A stretch of DNA of 64,000 nucleotides from Symbiodinium natans (GCA_905221605.1 CAJNDS010002681.1:144501-208500); one strand, 5' to 3'. Counted from the stretch's first letter, positions 53,854-62,944 are shown. The notes: a model not told the origin generated them from the letters alone. A program made the numbers and translations.

Positions 53854-54004
53854 TAAGGGTAGTTACATGGTCCCAAATTATGGGCCCTGAAAAGGGGAGT
53901 CCTCATATACCCCGTATATATCCCATACAATCCAAGGGCCCATACTTCAGAACCCTGTGAAGGATGTAAGGGACCATATCAAGGGCCCATGAAACTACCC
54001 TTAG
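53854..54004. mobile_element. TIR element, family E
   Basis: CTAAGGGTAGTTACATGGTC left, CCCATGAAACTACCCTTAG right; inner GGGCCC arms. AATCCA lies beside both ends (53847 and 54005). Confidence 0.88.
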
Positions 54005-54048
54005 AATCCAAGATGATCCGGGCCTTAATTAGGGTTTTTCAAGGTTTT

Positions 54049-54216
54049 ACTTGGAGGCTCATGGGTAGTTAGAAGTAGTGCTATAAGATGCGATAAGTAT
54101 GATAGCTATACCTATCACCCCATTTAGAGTTTACTTACAACGCTAACTAGTGTACACTCATAGCCCTATGTACGGTATACTTATAGGCCTAATTATAATA
54201 CACATGAACCTCCAAG
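54049..54216. mobile_element. TIR element, family B
   Basis: ACTTGGAGGCTCATGGGTAG left, ACACATGAACCTCCAAG right; long loop with ACTAGTGTACACTC. Confidence 0.85.
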
Positions 54217-54327
54217 GAGTGATTGTAGGGGATCAGTCCACGACTGCGAGCGTGATTTTTTTACCGCAGGGCTCAGGGCTCCGAGCTTCGTGAAGCTGAA
54301 GAAACGAAAGACCCCTATACCCTTGAG

Positions 54328-54388
54328 GTTTAGGGTTTAGGGTTTAGGGCTTAGGGTTTCGGGCTGAGGCCTGAGGGCTTAGGGTTTA
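54328..54388. repeat. TTTAGGG array at the 3' end of the Ubl-ankyrin gene
   Basis: Five to six units; on the gene's strand CCCTAAA begins four bases after the stop codon. Confidence 0.93.
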
Positions 54389-54393
54389 GGGTT

Positions 54394-55829
54394 TCACTCC
54401 TTCTTCTCTTCATGTCCTTTGGCACCGGCCTCTTCCAGCAAACGCACGACGTCAACTTGGCCCGAGCGAGCCGCGAGCATCAGGGTCGTGTCGCCGAAGC
54501 AGCCGGCCGCGTCCTTGTCGGCCCCTGCCTCCAGCAGCAAACGCACGACGTCAGCATTTCCCTGGAAAGTTGCGAGCATCAGGGCCGTGAAGCCCCACTC
54601 ATCGGCCACTTCCTTGTCGGCGCCGGCCTCCACCAGCACCCGCACAACGTCAACATGGCCACAGTGAGCTGCAACCATCAGGGCCGTGTAGCCACTGCTG
54701 GAATCCGAGTCAGAATCAGAACCGGAACGTGTTTCTTCGTCCCTTCCATCCGCGTCCTTGTCGGCGCCGGCCTCCAGCAGCAAACGCACCACGTCAGCGT
54801 GGCCCCCGGCAGCTGCGCTCACAAGCAGAGTTCGGCCAGCTGTGGTGACATTGGGATCCAGGGGCAGCTGCAGTAAGGACTCGACCTGGCCATATTCGAT
54901 GATTGTAGTGACCCTTGGGAATTTCACTTCGGGCGCCCCCTATCCTAAACCCTAAACCCTAAACCTAAACCCTAAACCCTAAACCCTAAACCCTAAACCC
55001 TAAACCCTAAACCCTAAACCCTAAACCCTAAACCCTAAACCCTAAACCCTAAACCCTAAACCCTACTGTCATCCTGGAGCGCACCTCTTCCACTGAGCCA
55101 TGGCTGGCTGCAGCTCTCAGCTTGTCCACTTCTGTCTGAGAAGTAGTGGAGTAAGGTAGCACCACCTGGGGGGGGGACCAACTGAACCCACAAAAATTGG
55201 GGGTCACTATACCCTATACTGCTTTTTTCCTACCTAAGGTAATATGAGCCATAAGCCCCTTCAAGCTAATATGAACCATAAAACCTTTTAGGAAATATGA
55301 ACCATAAACCCTTTTAGGAAATATGAACCCCCTAAACCCTAAACCCTAAACCCTAAACCCTAAACCCTAAACCCTAAACCCTAAGCCCTAAACCCTAAAC
55401 CCTAAACCCTAAACCCCTTTTAGGCTTCATTTGGTCCCCCAAGGCACGAGTTCAAGGTCCAGGGGCGAGGGCGCGTCGATCTTCTCGGCATCTTCCAAAT
55501 TGGTGCCCTCCAGGAGCAGCCTCTGCCTTACTGTTGGGTTTAGGGTTTAGGGTTTAGGGTTTAGGGTTTGGGGTTTAGGGTTTTGGGTTTAGGGTTTAGG
55601 GTTTAGGGTTTAGGGTTTGGGGTTTAGGGTTTAGGGTTTGGGGTTTGGGGTTTAGGGTTTAGGGTTTGGGGTAAGTTTAGGGCTTCCCTACTAACCAACA
55701 AGTAAGCTGCCTGAAGCGGGGAGGTAGGCCATGAACCTCGTGCAAGCACCGCTTCACGTCCCTCACGCTGCTCACCGCCTCCGCAGGCACACGCAGCTCC
55801 TCTCCCGATAGGCTGCAGATGTGCAGCAT
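54394..55829 (-). CDS. Ubiquitin-like + ankyrin-repeat protein, four exons, 280 residues
   Basis: Exon 1 (55711-55829) starts MLHICSLSGEELRVPAEAVS and ends GLPPRF plus AG. Exon 2 (55448-55526) reads QRLLLEGTNLEDAEKIDAPS then PLDLEL. Exon 3 (55067-55165) reads VVLPYSTTSQTEVDKLRAAA then SHGSVEEVRSRMT. Exon 4 (54394-54939) holds the rest and the stop. All junctions keep phase: GC-AG (55527-55710), GT-AG (55166-55447), GT-AG (54940-55066). Exons 1-2 make a ubiquitin-like fold (residues 1-66). Ankyrin repeats follow, each with a DVVR(L/V)L-EAGAD core, the third stretched by an acidic SDSDSDSSS insert. Such Ubl-ankyrin proteins are common in dinoflagellates; a protein-protein interaction role is expected but the partner is unknown. 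ATG at 55829 is the first in frame; only TTG and GTG precede other open frames. Ends GHEEKKE. Appears intact. Confidence 0.88.
54940..55066 (-). other. Intron 3 of the Ubl-ankyrin gene, a pure TTTAGGG array
   Basis: Sense strand starts GTAGGGTTTAGGG, contains about 16 TTTAGGG units and ends TTTAGGATAG. The 127-bp intron has no other sequence. Exon phases on both sides are 0 and the joined peptide reads SRMT|GAPEV. Confidence 0.82.
55166..55447 (-). mobile_element. Intron 2 of the Ubl-ankyrin gene: element with inverted ends, array and tandem repeats
   Basis: Sense strand starts GTGCCTTGGGGGACCAAAT and ends AGTTGGTCCCCCCCCCAG, an inverted repeat. Inside are about 12 TTTAGGG units and four copies of a 27-bp unit (GGTTCATATTTCCTAAAAGG). 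The C run before AG acts as the polypyrimidine tract. Flanks GTGC and GTGG may be a partial target duplication. Confidence 0.78.
55527..55706 (-). mobile_element. Intron 1 of the Ubl-ankyrin gene: family I introner with GCAG duplication
   Basis: Sense: CTTACTTGTTGGTTAGTAGG left, CCAACAGTAAG right, about 20 CCCTAAA/CCCCAAA units between. GCAG flanks both sides (55707-55710 and 55523-55526). The GC of the 5' GCAG is the donor; the AG ending the TIR is the acceptor. Same termini as 5997-6102 and 37026-37140. Confidence 0.88.
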
Positions 55830-56277
55830 GCTGGGTCGCGTGGAACCAATGGCATTCAACGTCTGGCCTTTCCAGCCGACAGATATGGCTGCGGGGCATC
55901 GGTCCGACGCAAAACATCACATGGATTGCTGGCGACTCACATCATGGACTGCGAAATCCGAACAAAACCAGGTCTACGTTGAGGAGGGGTGTGTTGCTTG
56001 TGTGCACAGACACTTTACGGGTGAGGACGACCTCCGCGCAGCCCCTGAAGCTATACCTATCTACTTCTCTGCCTATCCATCTATCTAGCTGCATGTCCGC
56101 TCTATGCAGGCAGAGGCAATGTCGACGTACTAACAGATCAATATATGTTGTAGTACGCAAATGTTCCGCACGGGGCTTTCAACTGGCTAGAATTTGAGGC
56201 CGGTACGGCCCCTCAGTCTCCTAGCGTTGCGCAATTGGGCTTCGGGGAATTTTGATAAAGTTGTAGTAAAGTCCCAC

Positions 56278-56404
56278 CTAGGTAGCATCGGGCCCCCTTC
56301 GCCATATTATAAATACTATAATAAGGGCACCTTTTTTTGGGCTGGTTACTTTATAAGGGAAACCATAACCAAAAAAAGGTAAAGGGTACCACTGGGCTAC
56401 CAAG
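56278..56404. mobile_element. TIR element, family F-like
   Basis: CTAGGTAGCATCGGGCCC left, CCACTGGGCTACCAAG right; AAGGGCACCTTTTTTTGG and AAAAAAAGGTAAAGGGTACC inner arms. A related piece lies at 28840-28945. Confidence 0.75.
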
Positions 56405-56610
56405 AAAAAATACAAAAGTATTCTTGCTAGGGATTTGTTATTCACATTTTTGGTTCTTAAGCAAAAAAAGAAAGTATTCTTCCTTATAAGGGTAATATAG
56501 GGATCCTTATTCATATCTTGGTTCTTAAGCAAGTAGTTGTCAAAAAAAAACACAAAAGTATGTCTTATAGGGATTATTATTCACATTTTTGGTTCTTAAG
56601 CAGATAGTAC
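56405..56610. repeat. Three tandem family C right-end units
   Basis: TTCACATTTTTGGTTCTTAAGCA recurs three times in about 150 bp (near 56440, 56505, 56580) with AAAGTATTCTT spacers, here split only in description. A CCCTAAA array follows and is itself followed by TAAGCAGATAGTAG, the element terminus again. Confidence 0.8.
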
Positions 56611-56684
56611 TAAACCCTAAACCCTAAACCCTAAAAACTAAACCCTAAACCCTAAACCCTAAACCCTAAACCCTAAACCCTAAG
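56610..56684. repeat. CCCTAAA array inside a family C terminus
   Basis: GTTCTTAAGCAGATAGTA precedes it and AAGCAGATAGTAGTGG follows: the array is flanked by duplicated element ends. Confidence 0.9.
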
Positions 56685-56779
56685 CAGATAGTAGTGGCGG
56701 GGATCCCTTTTTGGTCGTGTAAGGCCTCCAAGATCTGCCTCTGCGTGGGGTCCATGCCTTCGCAGGTGTCAGGGCTGAT

Positions 56780-56920
56780 GGAGGGTTTAGGGTTTGGGGT
56801 TTAGGGTTTGTAGAGTTTAGGGTTTGGGGTTTAGGGTTTAGGGTTTAGGGTTTAGGGTTTGGGGTTTAGGGTTTGTAGAGTTTAGGGTTTAGGGTTTAGG
56901 GTTTAGGGTTTAGGGCTTGC
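56780..56920. repeat. TTTAGGG/TTTGGGG array with higher-order duplication
   Basis: A 63-66 bp block ending in GTTTGTAGAGTTTAGGG occurs twice (about 56815 and 56880). Confidence 0.93.
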
Positions 56921-57356
56921 TTCGGGCCGAGGCCATGGACTTGCGTGTTCAGGCAGCGAGGGGTACTTCGGAGTTTCAGGCCATCGGAGCTCTCGGAAGA
57001 ACGGATTTAGCTGGAGAGGCTATCTTCATATGGTGATCTTCAGGTGCATGTCACAAGAAACATCACATCATGTGGATCACAAGAATAACGACATACGACT
57101 TTGAAAACATTGCAGATATGGACTTCCAGCAAAGACCCCACGTCGCACTCAGCCGCGACATATGTAGGACCAGCTAGAGGGGTTGAGGGGTTTAGGGTTG
57201 GAGGTTTCAGGGTCTGCTGTAGACAGCTGAGAATCAAGCGGCCTTTGCGGCCCTTAACTCTTGCACCCTAGGACGGGACGGACTTAGATTCAAGCCACTT
57301 GCATATATGAAGCCAGGGCTCAAGGGGACATTAGGCTCGGGCTTGGACCTTTCTCT

Positions 57357-57499
57357 CTAGGGTTCCAAGTATGTGCCCTCAATTTGGGTCCCTTGTTCTA
57401 TGACCATTTCAGACACTATACATAAGAAGGGCCCATACCTCGGATCCCTCTCAACAAGGGTAAGGTACCATACTAAAGGGCCCATGGTTCCAACCTTAG
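57357..57499. mobile_element. TIR element, family E
   Basis: CTAGGGTTCCAAGTATGTGC left, CCCATGGTTCCAACCTTAG right; GGGCCCATACCTCGGATCCC internal. Confidence 0.82.
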
Positions 57500-58065
57500 A
57501 CTACCCTAAACCCTAAACCCTAAACCCTAAACCCTAAACCCTAAACCCTAAACCCTAAACGGGAGGCGCTACAAAGGCACCGCTGCGCCTTTGACCTCCG
57601 CAGGAGCGATCCTGCTCCGGCACTGTGATGTGCAAGTCTGCTAGGCTGGCACTGCAAAGATAGCTCGCTCTTTGGAATTTGGCTTAGGGTTTAGGGTTGT
57701 GGGTTTAGGGTTTAGGGTTTAGGATTTAGGGTTTAGGATTTAGGGTTTAGGGTTTAGGGCTTAGGGACCTGATAACATAAGAAAGTTGGACGCAGGGTGC
57801 ACATAAATGGGGTGCATCACCAGGCCTCCACAGAATGCAGACTGTGTTGCACTCGTCTATGGCCCTCGAAAATGACTTCGTACTGCTGGTGCCCAGTGAG
57901 TAGCATACTGCACTTGGTGCTATATGATAGGCGGTCAGTCGGAACTCAAACCCTAAACCCTAAACCCTAAACCCTAAACCCTAAACCATCTTTGCAACCC
58001 AGAGCCCTGAACCCATGAGTCTCAGAGGTGTGGGTTACAAGACACCTCGGCTTCCCCAAAACGCA

Positions 58066-58240
58066 GACCCAGAGACTCCAATAAGCCTGAATTCAGGAAC
58101 ATTCCTTGAACCGTGTAAGGGTCCTTAAAGGGGACTATAGTATCGCCCTTTTTTCTACTGCTTATTAAGGACTGCTAGTATAAGGGGGAAGATCCCAATA
58201 AGGAGCCCTCTTATTCTTTAAACGAGCCTTCCTTACTTGA
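58066..58240. mobile_element. Nested family K and family A fragments
   Basis: ACCCAGAGACTCCAATAAGC is a family K left end. Within it ATTAAGGACTGCTAGTATAA then GGGGGAAGATCCCAA is a family A right arm. Confidence 0.65.
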
Positions 58241-58289
58241 AGGGTGCGGGAGTCCGTGCTTCTTAGTAGGGAATGAGGGAACTAGGGCC

Positions 58290-58402
58290 CTTTTAATATA
58301 TATATATATATATATACCCTTTAAGGGATTACATAGGGTATATATATATATATATTATATATATATATACCCTTTAAGGGATTACATAGGGTATATAGGG
58401 TC
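58290..58402. repeat. (AT)n element with duplicated CCCTTTAAGGGATTACATAG
   Basis: TATATACCCTTTAAGGGATT then ACATAGGGTATAT occurs twice (58311 and 58370), each beside TATATATA runs. Confidence 0.88.
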
Positions 58403-58609
58403 CAGCATTCCTTTTGAGGAATATTCCTGACGTAGGGGGCATGGGAGTCCCTTGGGACGCAGGTGCGCACGTCGCTTGTCCTGAAGAAGCGGGCGTCGAA
58501 GAGCTCGAGGCCATCAATCATCGTGGTGTGGTTGCAAGCAACCTGGCTTCCGGTTTAGGGTTTATTAGGGTCCAGGGTCTAGGGTCTAGGGTGTAGGGTT
58601 TAGGGCCTG

Positions 58610-58704
58610 TAGCTACAAGTAGGGTTATAAGTACCCCAAATGGGTGTATATGCATAGCTACCATACTCATAACCCTACTTCTCACTACCCAAGAGCCTCC
58701 AAGC
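58610..58704. mobile_element. TIR element, family B
   Basis: TGTAGCTACAAGTAGGGTTA left, CTCACTACCCAAGAGCCTCC right. A TTTAGGG array abuts the left end. Confidence 0.8.
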
Positions 58705-58807
58705 GGGATATATAGCACGTTGAAAGGAGGGAGTGGCTGTTCCAATGGTAGGTCTTGAGACAAGATCTGTAAGGCAAAGGAGCGAAGCTTAAGCTCCCCA
58801 TCGTATC

Positions 58808-58944
58808 CTAGGATAGGGGATCCGAAGTATGGGCCCTCAATTTGGGCCGCTTGTTGTAGAACCAGATACAATAAGGGCCCATACTTCGGATCCCGATAAA
58901 CAAGGATGAGGGACCAAACTAAGCGCCCATGGTTCGGACCTTAG
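58808..58944. mobile_element. TIR element, family E
   Basis: CTAGGATAGGGGATCCGAAG left, GCCCATGGTTCGGACCTTAG right; internal inverted CATACTTCGGATCCC. Confidence 0.85.
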
Positions 58945-59309
58945 ATGGAAAAGGTTTTTAAGGTTTAGGGTCTAGGGCTTCGAGTTTAAAGACGAGTATG
59001 GGAATATTGGACTAGCAGTTGCTAAGATGCAGTATAACGACTAATAGTATTCCCTTATGGTCCCTTTGTAATTATACTATACCCCAAAACCCTATACTTA
59101 AGGCCCCTAAACCCTAAACCCCAAACCCAGAACCCTAAACCCTAAACCCTGAACCCTGAACCCTAAACCCTAAACCTACGGCTGGCCTTCACCTTGCGCC
59201 AATCCTCGGGATCCGGGGAGTAGTACCTCAGCTCGTCAGGCAAACGTCTTGCTTCCAACCCTAATTGTAGGGTTTAGGGGATAGGGTTTAGGGTTTAGGG
59301 TTTAGGTCT

Positions 59310-59600
59310 AATCAGGGTCCTCCTTTTGTCTTGAAACTCTGTCCTCCCCCATCTCGGAACATAATCTTTGCGTGCTTGTGCGATGAAAGAGGAGATGAAG
59401 TCAACAGCCACGACACGACGCCTGATGAACGAATATAAAAGGCAATGCTACATGCGATCATGCTTTCGCTTCCGGGCTTAGTAGCTTGCGTTGCTATGGA
59501 GCGTACTCTGGTGCTATGTTGTCTGATGACCTGCGGATGCGGCAAAGTGGAAAAACCAGGGAGCCTTAAAACCCGTTAGTACGAACCTGGGGTACACTCA
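59310..59600. other. Unique stretch, no supported gene
   Basis: A minus ORF (59312-59545) has no recognised motif or splice edges. Confidence 0.4.
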
Positions 59601-59934
59601 TGAAAGGCAAAGGGCTGTTTGGTTACGTGAATCCCCACATTTCGGAATCTGGCCAACAGGGTTGCGCGTCTGGGTGTGGGGGGGGTGGGGTCAGGGGTTT
59701 AGGGTTTAGGGTTTTGGGTGTGCGGCTTAGGCCTAGGACAACAGAGCAGACAGCCTCAAGCCCTGTACCTGAGCTGCCCAACTAACACTCCCAGGGTTGG
59801 AAGTTGGGGTTCAGGGGCTATGAACACGAGCCTTAATTTTACAGCCCTCATGTTCGGCCTACTTCAGCGATTTAGGGCTTAGTCTCTCGGGCTAGGGGCA
59901 GAAGGCTTCAAACTCATGACACCCCGAACCCAGA

Positions 59935-60018
59935 CCCTAAACCCTAAACCCTAAACCCTAAACCCTAAACCCTAAACCCTAAACCCTAAACCCTAAACCC
60001 TAAACCCTAAACCCTAAA
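59935..60018. repeat. CCCTAAA array ending at an exon acceptor
   Basis: Twelve copies; the array tail AAATGCAG gives the acceptor for the exon at 60024. Confidence 0.96.
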
Positions 60019-60023
60019 TGCAG

Positions 60024-60264
60024 GTCCAGCCGCTCTGTGTGGTCCCATCGCGTGGAGGGCACCTCCACAAGGTTGAATCTCGTTTCAGAGCTTCTTATCA
60101 TCGCCTACCCTACTGTTGCTTAAGAACCCCCTCTACAGACCCTCGTATGGAAGAATAGTTGTCTTTTGGGGGGATTCATGAGCGAATACTAGTACAATGA
60201 GGACTATCGTATTTCGAAGGTGCTTTGTGGGGGGCATGCCCTTTTCAGGATCTGCAAGCTGCAG
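60024..60264 (+). CDS. Candidate two-exon fragment (60024-60102, 60193-60264)
   Basis: Exon a follows ATGCAG: 1 nt plus 26 codons, SSRSVWSHRVEGTSTRLNLV then SELLII. Exon b: 24 codons, YNEDYRISKVLCGGHALFRI then CKLQ, ending at GT (60265) before a TTTAGGG-like array. The 90-bp intron (60103-60192) is GC-AG and consists of a family C element. Phases agree (0/0). No family recognised; a folded globular segment is likely. Confidence 0.55.
60110..60192. mobile_element. TIR element, family C, forming a candidate GC-AG intron
   Basis: CTACTGTTGCTTAAGAACCC left, CATGAGCGAATACTAG right; TACC and TACA flanks (3 of 4 equal). The acceptor AG is the element terminus; the GC donor lies 7 bp upstream of the element. 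Confidence 0.7.
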
Positions 60265-60539
60265 GTTTATGGGGTTTAGGGACCTAGTGCTGCCCCTGGG
60301 CTCACCCCTAAACCCGAAACCCTAAACCCTGAACCCTAAACCCAAAACCCAAAACCCTAAACCCTGAACCCGTGCAGGATGAGCACGCAGAAGGACGTCA
60401 ATGTCACCAGAGCTCCGGGGGCCTGGAGATTTAGGGTTTAGGGTTTAGGGTTCAGGGTTTAGGGTTTAGGGTTTAGGGGTACTGGAGTCCCTGGGATCAT
60501 CATCCCGCTGGCCCACCAAAGGAAGAACCGGCCCATCGG

Positions 60540-60671
60540 AGACCCTAAACCCTAAACCCTAATCCCTAAACCCTAAACCCTAACCCTAAACCCTAAACCC
60601 TAAACCCTAAACCCTAAACCCTAAACCCTAAACCCTAAACCCTAAACCCTAAACCCTAAACCCTAAACCCT
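60540..60671. repeat. CCCTAAA array, about 18 copies
   Basis: Nearly perfect; adjacent to the stop-ended exon candidate at 60671-60765. Confidence 0.96.
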
Positions 60672-60765
60672 CAGGAGTGGCGGGAGAGCGGCTGGAGGAG
60701 GCCTGACATCTCCTTGGCATCGGGAGCGCTGTCCCACGGCGTGGCTGAACACGGGGAGTCGTTCC
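60671..60765 (-). CDS. Candidate terminal exon
   Basis: Minus frame NDSPCSATPWDSAPDAKEMS then GLLQPLSRHS and TGA, the stop overlapping the edge of a TTTAGGG (sense) array. It may be the 3' exon of the fragment at 60869-61130; the joining acceptor is not certain (TTCAG at 60747 gives another frame). Confidence 0.33.
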
Positions 60766-60868
60766 CCCCCCCCCCCCCAATAAACCCAAAACCCTAAACC
60801 CTGAACCCTAACCCCTAAACTCCACACCCTAGGTTGAGGGTCGCACGGCCCAGCAGCCCATAAGTTAC

Positions 60869-61130
60869 ATGCATTGAGGCGGGGGGCACTGGCTGCTCTT
60901 CGCATTGTACTTCGGGCGGGTCTGGCAAAAAAAATCACACCTTCTGCGCCACATTACAGTAAACCCTAAACCCGATACCCTAAACCCTGAGCCGCAAACG
61001 CTAAACCCTATACCCTAAACCCGGAACCGTAAACCCTGAACCCTAAACCCTAAACCCCAAAACCTGCCTCTGTGGCCATGTCCGACCCACCCAGGATGGC
61101 CCGGCAGATGTTGTTGGAGTCCCAGTGCGT
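60869..61130 (-). CDS. Candidate two-exon fragment (61064-61130, 60869-60921)
   Basis: Exon a follows CCTGTCAG: THWDSNNICRAILGGSDMAT then EA plus 1 nt. Exon b follows a strong GATTTTTTTTGCCAG acceptor: the joined codon gives D, then PPEVQCEEQPVPPASMH, donor GTAACT at 60867-60868. The 142-bp GT-AG intron (60922-61063) starts inside a GTTTTGGGGTTTAGGG array. Phase is preserved. No family recognised. Confidence 0.55.
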
Positions 61131-61194
61131 CTGACAGGGCCAATCTTTGATTGCCGAGGATCCCAGAAGAGTGCTTTAGAGTCATACCGTGCTT

Positions 61195-61268
61195 TAGGGT
61201 TTAGGGTTTAGGGTTTAGGGTTTAGGGTTTAGGGTTTAGGGCTTAGGGCTTAGGGCTTAGGGCTTGGG
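61195..61268. repeat. TTTAGGG array
   Basis: About six TTTAGGG then four CTTAGGG units. Confidence 0.95.
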
Positions 61269-61452
61269 GTTGTCAGCTGTGCTTAAGGAAGGGGGGGTGA
61301 GAGCCTCCTAAGCACCTCTAAGGATTGAGGGTTCAGGCCGGAGGACCCTAAACCCTAAACCCCAAACCCTGGTGAAACCAGATTCCTAAACCCTAAACCC
61401 TAGACCCTAAACCCCAAACCCTAAACCCTAAACCCGAAACCCCCTGAGGGAT

Positions 61453-61520
61453 AAGGCTTCGAGGCGCAGAGCTTCATGGAATGGAGACGGAGACTCAGTC
61501 ATCGCATCAGGCTCTCTATT
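61453..61520 (-). CDS. Candidate exon, strand uncertain
   Basis: Minus frame EPDAMTESPSPFHEALRLEA then LSLR. A plus frame (LRGAELHGMETETQSSHQAL) is open too. Flanked by arrays. Confidence 0.25.
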
Positions 61521-61529
61521 CTTTGGGTT

Positions 61530-61650
61530 CAGGGTTTAGCGCTTAGGGTTTAGGGTTCAGGGTTCAGAGTTTAGGGTCTAAGTTTAGGGTTTAGGGTTTA
61601 GGGTTTAGGGTTTAGGGTCTAGGGTTTAGGGTTTAGGGTTTAGGGTTTAG
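61530..61650. repeat. TTTAGGG array
   Basis: About 16 units. Confidence 0.95.
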
Positions 61651-61993
61651 GCTTTAAGCTCTCTATTGCCCTGCTTCAGCATAACATAGGGTTTACTTGC
61701 AGGCCCTTTCGACTGAGTAAGTGTACATCGTACCCCCTAGAAACCCCTTCATCGCCCCCATAACCCAACTTACTATCCCTGCTTCCTAAGGCACTATGAA
61801 GGGTGTATAGGGCTTAATTAGGATATCTGATCATAACATGTTGTTCGGGGATGGCAGTAGACTGTCCCATGACAGTGGAGCGCCACCTCACCAAAGAAGC
61901 TACTTAAGCCCTAGACCCTATAGCCCAAACCTTACACCCCTAAACCCTCACCCTGGACTTCAGGTTTAGGCTTTAGGGTAAGGCTGGTTTATA

Positions 61994-62302
61994 ATGGGTC
62001 CTCCTGAAGAACTGCACGAGTGGCCATCGCCGTCTGGGATCCCGCACGCTCAATTTGCAGGCTATCCCGCGCAACGCAAACCTGGAAGCGTTTTGGATGT
62101 AGGGCCCTTGGTTTTAGGAGTTCCCTCAGTTCTTAGATGCCCAACCCGAAACCTACTGCAAAACTTAAGCCTCATCCCAGATCCTAGAATCGCAAAATGC
62201 TCTGCAGCACGGTGTCAACTTTTAAATATTGCAAAGACTCATGACACCCTTTGCGGTTCAAAGGGCTCCGAGGGGTCTGCCCACCTGGCTGAGGCACGTT
62301 GA
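61994..62302 (+). CDS. ORF of 102 codons, unrecognised
   Basis: ATG-started, MGPPEELHEWPSPSGIPHAQ at the start and KGSEGSAHLAEAR at the end, TGA stop. Uninterrupted by arrays. No domain, signal or membrane segment seen. Confidence 0.3.
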   Translation: MGPPEELHEWPSPSGIPHAQFAGYPAQRKPGSVLDVGPLVLGVPSVLRCPTRNLLQNLSLIPDPRIAKCSAARCQLLNIAKTHDTLCGSKGSEGSAHLAEAR

Positions 62303-62460
62303 CGTCGGCCCCCGGCATCTGTTGCTGTGTGCGCGCTCTACCTCCTGAAACCCAGGCCAGTGCACTGAATACGAGAAAAAAACACCGTAGAAGTCGCAGT
62401 CGTCCTAAACAAATAGTCCGTTTCCTCATGACCGCCTGTAAGATCCTACGGAGGGACGCC

Positions 62461-62560
62461 TAAACCCTAAACCCTAAACCCTAAACCCTAAACCCTGAAC
62501 CCTGAACCCTGAACCCTAAACCCTGAACCCTAAACCCTAAACCCTAAACCCTAAACCCGA
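62461..62560. repeat. CCCTAAA array
   Basis: About 14 units, some CCCTGAA. Confidence 0.95.
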
Positions 62561-62650
62561 AGCCGAAAGAGCCGACATCCTGCTGAGCCCCAAGCTGCTC
62601 GCTCTTGTGATACAGGTGGTCCAAGGCATAGGACCACCTCCAGCTTTCAG
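62561..62650 (+). CDS. Candidate exon, hydrophobic helix
   Basis: PEAERADILLSPKLLALVIQ then VVQGIGPPPAF, open between a CCCTAAA array and a TTTAGGG array whose GGTTTGG offers a donor (GTTTGGGG). ATACAG|GTGG inside is an alternative donor. Unrecognised. Confidence 0.38.
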
Positions 62651-62740
62651 GGTTTGGGGTTTAGGGGTTTAGGGGTTTAGGGTTTAGGGTTTAGGGTTTA
62701 GGGGTTTAGGGTTTAGGGGTTTAGGGTTTAGGGTTTCTGA
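62645..62740. repeat. TTTAGGG/TTTAGGGG array
   Basis: Mixed 7- and 8-mers. Confidence 0.93.
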
Positions 62741-62944
62741 ATTTGGGTCCCCTTTCATAGCCAGATTCCATGCAATTTAGGGGCCTGTGTTCTGTATTTC
62801 TTTTTTTCATTTAATTCGTGGTCATCACACTCTTAGTAGGTGGTAGTTGGGTCCAAAGTCAGTGTTAAGTAGTAAGTAACCCTAAACCCTAAACCCTCAA
62901 CCCTAAACCCTAAACCCTAGCCTCAAGTAAGGAATATACTACTT

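Noticed and set aside
54412-54876. Plus-strand ORF of 154 codons
   Set aside because: It is the antisense shadow of the ankyrin repeats.
54394-54927. Ankyrin ORF as a single-exon gene of 177 codons
   Set aside because: Its first codon is GTG and a stop lies just upstream; a spliced model with three upstream exons keeps phase and adds the Ubl domain.
55677-55859. 60-codon ORF starting upstream of MLHIC
   Set aside because: It starts with TTG and ends inside the intron; the ATG at 55829 and a GC donor at 55710 fit better.
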